From contig PKYZ01000821.1 of assembly GCA_003132865.1 (NCBI GenBank), positions 1-16,251 on the forward strand: a stretch of DNA of 16,251 bases, read 5' to 3'. Position 1 is the first letter of the stretch. Every line of letters begins with the position of its first letter. The position numbers and the translations under genes are program-made. The notes beneath the pieces are model-generated. The model worked only from the letters and a program-made list of their open reading frames with translations. It was not told the DNA's origin and did not search any database. The stretch comes from Bryobacterales bacterium. Its GTDB lineage: Bacteria; Acidobacteriota; Terriglobia; Bryobacterales; Bryobacteraceae. This document shows, in pieces, positions 1 through 8,600 of the stretch.

Positions 1-148
1 GCTCGGAATTTTCGCGGCGCGAGCCGGTGCCGATCCAGATGCCCACCGAGATGGAGCGCACGTGGGGCATGACCTCGGTGATCACGCGCACGCCATTCGG
101 CAGTCTGGTCATTTCAATGTCGCGCACGGGGGTGGCGGTGGTGGCCAT
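1..148 (-). CDS. M16 family (insulinase-type) metallopeptidase, N-terminal fragment
   Basis: Read on the minus strand from ATG at 148, the 49 visible codons give MATTATPVRDIEMTRLPNGV, continuing with RVITEVMPHVRSISVGIWIG and TGSRREN. This is the classic opening of bacterial M16 zinc peptidases (PqqL / mitochondrial-processing-peptidase type): an L-NG-R-I strand followed by the V-S-G-W-GSR-E strand just ahead of the HxxEH zinc motif. That motif would lie beyond the left edge, so catalytic competence cannot be judged. The ATG is the only usual start in frame, because a TAA stop lies 13 codons upstream. An AAGGAGGA-like sequence (about 176-183) sits roughly 28 nt before the ATG, too far for an ordinary Shine-Dalgarno, and a possible -10 box TATCCT is next to it. 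The family call is firm; the exact substrate is unknown. Confidence 0.85.
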   Translation of the reverse strand, partial: MATTATPVRDIEMTRLPNGVRVITEVMPHVRSISVGIWIGTGSRRENSE

Positions 149-346
149 GGTGGATGGGGGTTGAGTGGTCGCTGCTCCTCCTTTTTAGGATACAACTTGG
201 GGGATCGGCTTTGTGAGTGGCCGCTGCGGCACGGCCGCAGGCAAGCGAACGCGTGTCCTCTTTCGTCCGCTCCTTGCGTTTTAGCTATTGAAGGGCGATG
301 CAGCCCGGTAGAAAGGCAATTCCAGTACAAAGAAGATCGAAATATA
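149..346. other. Divergent intergenic gap with small palindromes
   Basis: This gap lies between the minus-strand peptidase and the decayed plus-strand gene pair. It should hold the peptidase promoter; a weak TATCCT box (minus strand, about 187-192) is the best candidate. A short palindrome, TGCGG-CACGG-CCGCA, lies near 227-241. No coding signal was found: the plus-strand open frame across it is antisense to the peptidase at its left end. Confidence 0.4.
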
Positions 347-702
347 ATGCCATGCACTCTCGCAGTCAGCACCACGGGCAACGAAGATTTCACGGGCGCC
401 ACGGGGGCGGCGTTCACCCTGGACATGATCGGGCCCGCGGGATCCGGCCTCGTGATCGTATCCATGTCGTATAACGGAACCAACGTCACCGCGGCGCGCC
501 TTTCACTTTCAACGTTGCTGGTGGCACGAACTATTTTTTCATCCACTTTGAAGCGCTGGTGCCAGGCGCCAGGCTACAGGTGGTTGAGACCTGTGGTGGC
601 GCGGCCAAGCAGGTACTCGAAAACATCGATTTCGCTGCCGCCAATCCCGGCACGGGTTACGAAATCACGGGCACTTATGCCGAAAAGGAGAAGAATCCAT
701 GA
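347..702 (+). pseudogene. Frameshifted small protein of unknown family
   Basis: From ATG 347 the frame reads MPCTLAVSTTGNEDFTGATG and continues through FTLDMIGPAGSG and VSMSYNGTNVTAA to about 496. It then loses sense, and the coding-like frame resumes at 499 as PFTFNVAGGTNYFFIHFEAL, running through QVVETCGGAAKQVLENIDFA to a TGA at 700-702. Joined, this is about 117 residues: a soluble, probably beta-rich protein with no signal peptide or membrane segment. One frameshift (+2 or -1) at 497-498 separates the halves. The stop overlaps the ATG of the next decayed gene (699) in an ATGA arrangement, so the two were once a translationally coupled pair. I do not recognise the family. A sequencing error is possible, but several similar breaks lie just downstream while the neighbouring 900-1000 codon genes are open, which favours real decay. 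Confidence 0.6.
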
Positions 703-2274
703 AAAAGTGAATAGCGGCCCTGTTCCTGTGTGCGTGGAGCATTTGGGGCCACAAACCGCGATTGAGCACTACCTAGCCGCGTATCCGGATTTCGCGAAGC
801 TAAAAAGCATGCCAAAAAACACGCGCCCCGCGGATGTTGTCAGTGCAATTTCTCTAAGGAAGCTCTTGCCGACCGCGCGCAATTTTGCTTTTCCCGCCTA
901 TATCATGGACACCCGCTTCAGCCGTTCGGCGGCTCTCGCGGTGCTTGCCCAACAGCAAGTGGCGAACAGCCAAATGAACAAGATGCTCACGGGCAATTCG
1001 GGGAACTCCGGATCGACATCGCTCCTTTCGAACGCCGTCGCCGCCGACATTCTAAGTTTAGCCACGGAATACGGAGCCGTGACTCAGACAAACTCGGGAA
1101 ACACGACGACGCTACGGGCAAACGCGCTGGGTATCACCGGGCTGCTCGCCGGCAACCCGTATCTGGGATGCACATCTCTGGCAGTGGGTGACTGCACTGA
1201 GGAATCCCGAATTTTGCGAGGGTTTTCCGCCTCGCTATCCGTGGATACGCCGGGTGGTTCCGGCACATCGGCGGTCAATGGCACGAATGCGCCACGGGAG
1301 CGCCGACCACAGCAAACATTCTCGCCAGCGGTTACCGAATGAGCGCCTGGGGCGTCCGTTACGACTGGTTGCACAAGTCGTTGTACGACCTTAAACGGTT
1401 GGTTCCGGGCTATGCCGACCAATGGGTGAAACAGATGGCCGCCGTGTCCACATCGAGCACTGAAAAGGAACTGGACGCCGCCATTCCGGCGCTGATGAAA
1501 GATCTTGGCAACGAATGGCAGAATTCATTTCTTGACGCCCTGAAGAATGCCCAAAGGGGGACGCTCGAAACCACGTTGGAGCAGCAACTCGACAGTTTGA
1601 TCGACGCAATGGCCACCCGAGACCCGGACTTTATGACCAAGGTGCAGCGTGCGCAGAACGCGATTTTGGCCTCTTTCAAGCAGCGTGACGAGGTTCTTCA
1701 AATACTTCAATCGAACACCTTCAGCACGGAATTCAATTCGCGGCACCCCCGCTGGGCCAGCCGAACATGTCTAATGTCCGCCTGATCGTTTCGCACCAAC
1801 CGAGCAAAGCGCCGTTGCTGTTTACCGCCAACTTTGCCGTGGAATGGTACGACACAGTCCCCACGGGCCTGAAGCAGGGCAGGCTGCGGGACGTGCAGGC
1901 GGCGGCCCAAGTGGATCGGCGATTGGGAAACATTCCTAATCTGGGCACTGCGACGCTCACGCTTGCGTACTACTACCAGTGGATGAAGGACAACGCGCTG
2001 ATCACGATTCCCGCCGGCAATACCGCTCCCGGCACGGGCATTGTGCTGCCTGGGGCCGCCAGCACGCTCCTGGCAACGAAGGGGAATATCGATATTTTTC
2101 AGGCAAAAGTGACGGTGCCGATCAAAGGTGGGACGGGTAAAGGTGCCGATCTCATTCACCTGGTCGAACCGGACGGAGCTCATCAACGAAAGCGAAAAGC
2201 GCGGCCAGATCGGGCTGACGTTGGATCTCGATTCGATCTTCCAGAAGGTCGGAACCCCATCTGGCGGGAGCTAG
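699..2274 (+). pseudogene. Decayed secreted or outer-membrane protein, multiply frameshifted
   Basis: The ATG at 699 opens MKK, then an in-frame TGA, then IAALFLCAWSIWG, a clear signal-peptide core. The coding frame then moves about four times: near 749 (to PQTAIEHYLAAYPDFAKLKS), near 1285 (to TGAPTTANILASGYRMSAWG), near 1737 (to FAAPPLGQPNMSNVRLIVSH), and near 2133 (to VKVPISFTWSNRTELINESE), ending at a TAG at 2272-2274. Joined, it is about 520 residues. The middle (about 1400-1700) is helical and charged. The C-terminal part has alternating strands such as LLFTANFAVEWYD, ATLTLAYYYQW and IGLTLDLDSIF, which resemble an outer-membrane barrel, though that is inference. Another frame switch near 830-890 cannot be excluded. 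The family is not recognised and the gene is almost certainly non-functional as written. Confidence 0.65.
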
Positions 2275-2338
2275 CAGCTAGCGAGTCTCGCAGAATACGA
2301 TGACAGGCCCCAATCGCAGGCCTGTTGAAGATATCCAG

Positions 2339-2374
2339 GCGGGACTGGGAGTCCCGCGCAGGCTGAGAGCCTGC
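2339..2374. repeat. Twin perfect hairpins, tandem
   Basis: Two perfect hairpins abut: GCGGGACT-GGG-AGTCCCGC (2339-2357, 8-bp stem) and GCAGGCT-GAG-AGCCTGC (2358-2374, 7-bp stem), each with a 3-nt loop. They are followed by TGCCCCAC twice (2372-2379 and 2385-2392). They lie between the decayed gene and the hybrid kinase. With no T-run they are poor intrinsic terminators and look more like a dispersed palindromic repeat, which is inference until the genome is searched. Confidence 0.6.
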
Positions 2375-2404
2375 CCCACAAGGTCTGCCCCACTGGATCA
2401 CCAT

Positions 2405-2410
2405 TACAAT
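2405..2410 (+). promoter_or_regulatory. Candidate -10 box for the hybrid kinase
   Basis: TACAAT ends 8 nt before the ATG at 2419, and no Shine-Dalgarno-like sequence lies between. Transcription from this box would begin at or within about two bases of the start codon, giving a leaderless or near-leaderless message. No convincing -35 box is seen. Confidence 0.35.
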
Positions 2411-2418
2411 GAATAGGC

Positions 2419-5139
2419 ATGCACCCCCAGGGGATCGCCGGCCGCCCGCTGAATGTCCTGATTGTCGAAGATTCCGTGGAAGACGCGGAACGCGCGGTGC
2501 TGGAACTCCGGCGCGCCGGTTATGCTCCCGACTACCGGCGAGTGGCCACCGCGCGGGAAATGTCGGCCGCGCTCGACGAGCGGCCCTGGGACCTGGTCCT
2601 GTGCGCGCATAGCCTCTCCGATTTCACCTACGAAGGCGCGCTGGCGCTAGTGCGGGAGAAGCGCATACCAGCGCCCGTGTTGCTGGTATCCGCCACGGTG
2701 GTGGACGAGGCAGCCGTATCCGCGGTGAAGGCCGGCGCGCGCGACATCATCATGAAGGACCGGCTGTCGCGCTTGGCGCACGCGGTGGAACGCGAACTGG
2801 AAGCGGCCCGGAACCGCATCCGGCAGCGCGCGCTTGAGGAGGGCCTCCAGAGGAGCGAAAAGCGCTTCCGGGCGCTGATCGAACACAGCTTCGACGCCAT
2901 CTGCCTGCTGGATGCTCAAGCCGTCATGCTCTACGCCAGCCCCTCTGCCGAGCGCATCCTGGGTTACGCAGCCGGAGAACTGGTGGGCCGCAACGCATTG
3001 GACCTGGTGGCGCCGGAGGACCGTCCGCTGGCTCAGCAGCGCCTGGGCGAAGTGTTGGCGATGCCGGGGCAAACGCTCACCGTGCAGGTGCGCGTGATCC
3101 GCAAAGACGGCGACGTCATCTGGACGGAACATTTCGGCACCAATCTGCTCGACGAGGAGAGCGTCGCGGCGGTGGTCGTCAACTTTCGCGACATCACCGG
3201 CCAGAAGCGCTTCGAGCAGATCCTGCGCGAGAACGAAGAGCGGGCGCAGCGGGAGTTGGCGGAACTGGAGCACATCTACCACACGGCTCCGGTGGGCTTG
3301 TGCCTGATCGGCGCGGATTTACGGTACCTGCGGATCAACGAACGGCTGGCGGCGATGAACGGTCTGCCCGCCGACGATCATCTGGGCCGGACGGTATGGG
3401 AAGTCATTCTGGAAGCCGCGCGTTTCTTCGCGCCGCTCCTGCTGCGCATCATGGAGTCCGGGCGGCCGGTTCTCAACTGGCAGTTCCGGACTGAGACATC
3501 GGCTGCGGGCGGACCGCGCGATCTGCTGGCCAGCTACTATCCGGTGAAAGCCGCCTCCGGCAAGATCGTCGGGGTGGCTGGGGTGGTCCAGGAGATTACC
3601 GAACTGAAGCGGGTGGAGCGCGCGCTGCGCGAAAGCGAGCAACGTTTCCGGGCCCTGATCGAAAACAGCGCGGATGGATTCGTGCTGCTCGACGCCCACG
3701 GCAAACTGCTCTACAGCGGGCCCCCGATTTTAGGATACGAGAGCCAGGAGTTGCGCGGCCGCGGCGTGCTCGACTTGATCCACCCGGACGAGCGCCCAGG
3801 CTTGCCAGGGGCGTTTGCCGCGTTCCTCGAACGCCCTGGCGCAGTGGTCACCAGCGAGCATCGCGTGCGGCACAAGAATGGTTCGTGGCGCTGGATCGAG
3901 GCGGTCGGCAAGAATCTGTTGGAAGACCGGGTGATTGGCGGAATTGTGGTCAACTACCGGGACGTGACGGAACGTAAGCGACTGGATGAGCAGCTCCGCC
4001 AGACGCAGAAGCTGGAAAGCATCGGCGTGCTGGCCGGAGGCGTGGCGCACGATTTCAACAATCTACTGACCGGCGTACTGGGCAACGCCACGCTGGCTTT
4101 AGACCTGCTCGGGCCGGAACATGCCGGCAGATCGCATGTCGAAGAAGTCATCAAAGCCGCCGAGAGCGCGGCGCACCTCACGCGCCAACTGCTGGCTTAT
4201 TCCGGAAAGGGCCGCTTCGTCATCCAGCCTGTGGACCTCTCGGAGTTGACGCGCGAGATGACCACTCTGGTGCGCACCTCGATTCCCAGGACGGTCGAGC
4301 TGCGCCTGGATCTGGCGCCCGATCTGCCAGCGGTCGAGGGGGACCGCGGCCAGTTGCAGCAGCTCATCATGAACCTGGCGATCAATGGCGCAGAGTCTAT
4401 CCCCCAGGACAAACCCGGCTCGGTGGCGGTGGCGACCAGTGTTCAATCCATCGACCGCGAGTCCAGCCGCGGCACGTTCGCGGGTGCCGAGATTCAGCCG
4501 GGCGTGTACGTGGCGCTGGAGGTGCGGGACACCGGCCGCGGAATGGACCAGGAAACCCAATCGAAGATCTTCGATCCTTTCTTCACTACCAAGTTTTCCG
4601 GCCGCGGACTGGGTCTTTCCGCGGCGCTGGGCATCGTGCGGGGACACAAGGGGGCCATCAAAGTCCGCAGCACGCCCGGAGAGGGCACCACGTTTCAAGT
4701 GCTGCTGCCGGCCAGCCCGCGCGCGGCCGCCAAAGCCAGCGCACAGGCAGGCCGCACGGATCTCCGTGGCACTGGCACGATTCTGGTGGCGGACGATGAA
4801 GCCTTCGTGCGCCGCGCGGCGAAGAGCGCTCTGGAGCGGCAGGGCTATCAAGTGCTGCTGGCGGAGAATGGCCGGGAAGCCGTGGAGTCGCTTCGTGGCC
4901 GCGGCCCGGAAGTCAGCCTGGTGCTGCTGGACTTGACCATGCCCGTGCTGGGCGGAGAAGAAGCTCTGCGCGAATTGCGGCGGGTGCGGCCGGATGTGAA
5001 GATCGTGCTCTCCAGCGGCTTCAACGAGGCGGAGGCGATTCAACGCTTCGCCGGGCAGCGGCTGTCCGGTTTCATTCAGAAGCCCTATACCGCCGCGCAA
5101 GTGGCGGAAAAGATCAAGACGGTTCTGGAGGGCGCGTGA
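2419..5139 (+). CDS. Soluble hybrid histidine kinase: pseudo-receiver, three PAS, kinase, receiver
   Basis: The 906-residue protein has no membrane segment. Order: a receiver-like domain (about 11-130), PAS (147-265), PAS (282-398), PAS (405-520), a HisKA core with GGVAHDFNNLL (His544 the likely phosphorylation site), an HATPase domain with an N-box (NLAINGAES, 652-660), DTGRGMD (704-710) and GRGLGLS (728-734), and a C-terminal receiver (about 786-903) with Asp792/Asp793, acceptor Asp838 and Lys888 all present. In the N-terminal receiver the acceptor position, normally Asp in WDLVISDYS-type sequences, is Ala63 (WDLVLCAHS), although VEDS and Lys113 remain. That domain should therefore not be phosphorylated and may work in protein contact. 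Start: ATG 2419, directly before the first beta strand. The gene converges on the next kinase system with a 3-bp gap. Input signal and output partner are unknown. Confidence 0.93.
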   Translation: MHPQGIAGRPLNVLIVEDSVEDAERAVLELRRAGYAPDYRRVATAREMSAALDERPWDLVLCAHSLSDFTYEGALALVREKRIPAPVLLVSATVVDEAAVSAVKAGARDIIMKDRLSRLAHAVERELEAARNRIRQRALEEGLQRSEKRFRALIEHSFDAICLLDAQAVMLYASPSAERILGYAAGELVGRNALDLVAPEDRPLAQQRLGEVLAMPGQTLTVQVRVIRKDGDVIWTEHFGTNLLDEESVAAVVVNFRDITGQKRFEQILRENEERAQRELAELEHIYHTAPVGLCLIGADLRYLRINERLAAMNGLPADDHLGRTVWEVILEAARFFAPLLLRIMESGRPVLNWQFRTETSAAGGPRDLLASYYPVKAASGKIVGVAGVVQEITELKRVERALRESEQRFRALIENSADGFVLLDAHGKLLYSGPPILGYESQELRGRGVLDLIHPDERPGLPGAFAAFLERPGAVVTSEHRVRHKNGSWRWIEAVGKNLLEDRVIGGIVVNYRDVTERKRLDEQLRQTQKLESIGVLAGGVAHDFNNLLTGVLGNATLALDLLGPEHAGRSHVEEVIKAAESAAHLTRQLLAYSGKGRFVIQPVDLSELTREMTTLVRTSIPRTVELRLDLAPDLPAVEGDRGQLQQLIMNLAINGAESIPQDKPGSVAVATSVQSIDRESSRGTFAGAEIQPGVYVALEVRDTGRGMDQETQSKIFDPFFTTKFSGRGLGLSAALGIVRGHKGAIKVRSTPGEGTTFQVLLPASPRAAAKASAQAGRTDLRGTGTILVADDEAFVRRAAKSALERQGYQVLLAENGREAVESLRGRGPEVSLVLLDLTMPVLGGEEALRELRRVRPDVKIVLSSGFNEAEAIQRFAGQRLSGFIQKPYTAAQVAEKIKTVLEGA

Positions 5140-5142
5140 GCT

Positions 5143-5592
5143 TCACTTTGTTTCCGGCGGCGCTTTCGGCGGCGCCTCATTCAAGAGCAGCCAATACAAT
5201 CCAAGTTGCCGGATGGCCTCCGCAAACCGCGTAAAGTCGACGGGCTTTTGGATATAGCTGTTGACGCCCAGGTCGTAGCTGGTGGCGACGTCGTGTTCCT
5301 CATTCGACGAGGTGAGGATTACAACGGGCGTGCGGCGGGTGCGCGGATCGGCCCGAATGGCCCGCAGAACTTCCAGGCCAGGCACTCTGGGCAGCTTCAG
5401 ATCCAGGAGCGTCACACTCGGCAGATCGGATACCTCACGCCCGGCGTGCGCGCCCGTTCCGAAGAGATAATCCAGCGCCTCCTGGCCGTCCTGGACGACC
5501 ACCAGTTCGTTGGCAACGTGGCTCCTTTCGAGGGCCCGCCGGGTCAACTCGATATCGCTGGGATTGTCTTCGATCAGGAGAATTGTTTTGGT
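5143..5592 (-). CDS. Single-domain response regulator (Rcp1/CheY-like) with displaced start
   Basis: A stand-alone receiver of the type paired with phytochrome-like kinases. Counting from the first in-frame codon used here (ACC at 5592), it has the acid pair Glu8/Asp9 (ILLIEDNPSD), phosphoacceptor Asp64 (TLLDLKLP), Thr94 (VILTSS) and Lys116 (QKPVDF), followed by a short tail without an output domain. It should take phosphate from the kinase encoded just upstream. The start is a problem. The only usual in-frame start is TTG at 5547, which would remove the first beta strand and the acid pair. The natural-looking ATG at 5599, preceded by GGGGTGA, reads MPN and then runs out of frame; losing one C near 5590 would give MPNKTILLIEDNPSD. 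So there is a +1 frameshift, a base error, or a rare start (ATT 5583 or CTG). It is also in the same frame as the kinase, separated only by the kinase TGA and three further codons. Confidence 0.8.
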   Translation of the reverse strand, partial: TKTILLIEDNPSDIELTRRALERSHVANELVVVQDGQEALDYLFGTGAHAGREVSDLPSVTLLDLKLPRVPGLEVLRAIRADPRTRRTPVVILTSSNEEHDVATSYDLGVNSYIQKPVDFTRFAEAIRQLGLYWLLLNEAPPKAPPETK

Positions 5593-5601
5593 TAGGCATC
5601 T

Positions 5602-8600
5602 TCACCCCAGTGTAAAATAAAATGTGGCGCCGCGGTCCACTTGCGCTTCGGCCCAAACGCGCCCGCCGTGGCGGTGAATGATGCGTTGCACGGTGGCCAG
5701 GCCGATGCCGGTGCCTGGAAACTCGGACGACCGGTGCAAGCGCTGAAAGGGCCCGAACAGCGAACGGGCGTAAGCCATATCGAAGCCGGCGCCGTTGTCG
5801 CGCACGTAAAACGCGGGCTGGCCTGCGTGCTCCGTCCGTCCGACTTCAACCCGCGCTTCGGCCTGTTTGCCCGTGAACTTGGCGGCGTTGTTCAGCAGGT
5901 TGGTCAAGGCGACTTCCAGCAGCCGGGCGTCGCCACAGGCCGTCAACCCCGGCTGAATGGTGAAGTCGATCCGGCGGTCCGCATGGATTTCCCGCAGATT
6001 GTCGGCGATCGACCGCGCCAGTGCGGTGAGATCCACCGAGTCGCGCTCGAGCGGCGCGCGCGTGACTCGGGAAAGCCGGAGGAGGTCGTCGATCAACTGT
6101 CCCATGCGCTGCGCCTCGGAGCGCACCCGGCCCAGGTAGTGCCGCGCTTCTTCGTCCAACTGGGAGGCAAAGTCTTCCACCAGCGCCAGGCTCCAGCCGT
6201 CGATGCCGCGCAGCGGCGCCCGCAGGTCATGCGAAACCGAATAGGCGAAGCTTTCCAGTTCCTGGTTGGCGGCTTCGAGCTGGGCGGTCCGGTCCCGGAC
6301 ACGCTGTTCCAGCTCGGCGTTCAGCCGTTGGACTTCCTCCTCCGCCTGCTTGCGCTTGGTGACGTCGGTAAAGAAGATCGAGAGGCCCTCGGGCGCTGGA
6401 TAGCAGCGGACCTCGAACCAGGCGTTGAGCGGCGCGGGGTAAAACGCCTCGACCTGGACCGGGACGTTCTCGGCGGCGGCGCGGCGGTAGGCGGCCCCAA
6501 ACGGCGAGTCCGCCAGGTACGGCCACAACTCCCAAACGTTTTTGCCCAGCAATTCTTCGCGCGACTTGTGCGCCATCCTGGTGCCTGCGGCGTTGACGTA
6601 AGTGTAGCGCCAGTCAGGGTCAAAGGTGTTGAAAGCGTCGGAGATACTTTCCAGGATGGCCGTGGTGCGGCGGTGGGCCTCCACCAGTTGCCCGCGCGCC
6701 TGCTTCCGTTCGGTGATGTCCGTGATGATGGCCATCGCCAACCGCGATCCACCTTGCTCGATCCAACTGAGACTGACCTCCACCGGAAATTCGATGCCAT
6801 TCTTGGAACGGCCGCAAAGATCGATCCCAAGCCCCATCACCCTCGTATGGGGATGCGCGAAATACTGCTGCAAATGCTCGTCATGCGCTGTCCGGTAGCG
6901 CTCTGGCAGCAGGACCTCCAAGGGTTGGCCGAGCAGTTCGTCGCGGGTGTATCCGAACATCTCTTCGATCTTGACGTTCACGAGAACCATACGCCCGCTC
7001 TCGTCTATGGCCACAACGCCCTGCGATGCCGAGTTCAGCAAGGCGCGGAGCCTGCTTTCGCTGGCGGCCAGAGCCTCCTGTGCTTGCTTGCGCCCGGTGA
7101 TATCGCTCGCCGCGCCGAGCCATTCGACGATTTCACCGTTCGCATCCTGCAGCGGGATCGCACGCGAGAACGTCCAGCCCAAAGTGCCGTCCACGCGCAG
7201 GACCCGGTGTTCCAGTTCGAAGATGCCCTTGGTCCGGATAGCTTTGTCGATGGCCGCCAGCACGCGCGGCTGATCATCCGGGGGAATGTATTCGTGAATC
7301 CAGGTGCGGCTTGGCGATTCCGTGTCGGCGATAAAATCCCGGCCACGAAGTTGACGCATCTCGCTCCAATCCGGATTCATGCGATACACCACATCCGAAC
7401 TGGCCGTTACCTGCGCGCGGAAGCGCTCGTCGCTCTCGCGCAGCGCCTCTTCCGCCCGCTTGCGCTCGGTGATGTCGCGATTGATTTCCAGAATTCCGGC
7501 GGGATTTCCCGCGGGATCGCGCTGCAGAACCTGACGGCTGTCGACAGTCAGACGCGTCCCGTCGCGGTGGGAGTGTTCCAATTCCCCATCCCAGCGGCCG
7601 GTCCGGTTGAGGATCTCGTTGATCGTGCCGGTTGAAATCGTGGCGCTGGTCTGGAAGATCTCGTCCGTGACGTTGGCGACGGCTTCGGCTTCGGTCCAGC
7701 CGTACATCTCCTGGGCACCCGTGTTCCACCCGGTAATCACCCGGTTCTGATCCGCAGCAATAATCGCGTCATGCGACAGGTCGATCAACTGGGCTTGCCG
7801 CTGCAGCGCTTCGCGCTGTTCGCGCAGTTCCGCCTCCACCTGCTTGCGTTCGGTGATGTCTTGGGCGCAAATCAACGCGGCCTTGCCGGACCCGTTGAGT
7901 TGCATCGGGACGGTGGAAACCTGCAGGCATCGCTTTTGCTCGCGGCCATCCAAGAACACAGGCACCCAAGCCTCCACACCGCTGTGGTGTGTTCCGTTGC
8001 GCAGCGTATCAGATACTGCTTGGCGGATGACGCACTCGGTGCAGGCAGGCCCGTGGCCGCATCCGCCGGGATCGGCCAAAGCGTTCAGGCACCCAATCGC
8101 CCCGCCAGGCCCCAGACCCAGTATGTCCGACACGTTTTGTCCGGCAAACTGAACGGCCAGATCGTTGGCTTTCTGCACGTGGAGCGCGTCGTCCACTACC
8201 AGCAGCATTACAGGGGCGGAAGCCTGGACGGTGGCCAGTTCCTGGTAGGCGGCGCGCTGCCGCTCCCCGGATTGCTTCAGCCGTTCAATCAATAGGCTGG
8301 CGACCAGGCCGGTCAGCACCATTGCTCCAATGCCCAGCCAGTTCCGGGGATCGGCGACCCGCAGACTGCCGACGGGCTCCGTGGCGAAAAAAGTCGATTC
8401 GAAGGCGCACAAAAAGGTGCTCAGCAAACCTGGTTCAAGTCCGCCGAACGCTGCCGCCAGCAGGATGAACGGCACGTACGTGATAAACGGCATCAAGGTG
8501 GGCGGATGGAGGGGCAGCCGGGCCACCTGCGCCAGAGCGGCCAAAAGGATGGCGACGCCGTACCGGAGGGCCGGCGAGGGCCTTTTCAGCCACAACGGCA

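Noticed and set aside
62..346. Left part of a long plus-strand open frame (62-1342)
   Set aside because: It is antisense to the M16 peptidase start and then non-coding; coding sense begins only at ATG 347.
347..2274. Insertion-sequence remnant
   Set aside because: No transposase motif, terminal inverted repeats or target duplication could be found. The sequence reads as a signal-peptide protein and a small partner.
4099..5100. 333-codon minus-strand open frame
   Set aside because: Antisense to the kinase core and receiver of the hybrid kinase; no domain.
5641..7635. 664-codon plus-strand open frame
   Set aside because: Antisense shadow of the multi-PAS kinase in GC-rich DNA; no recognisable domain.
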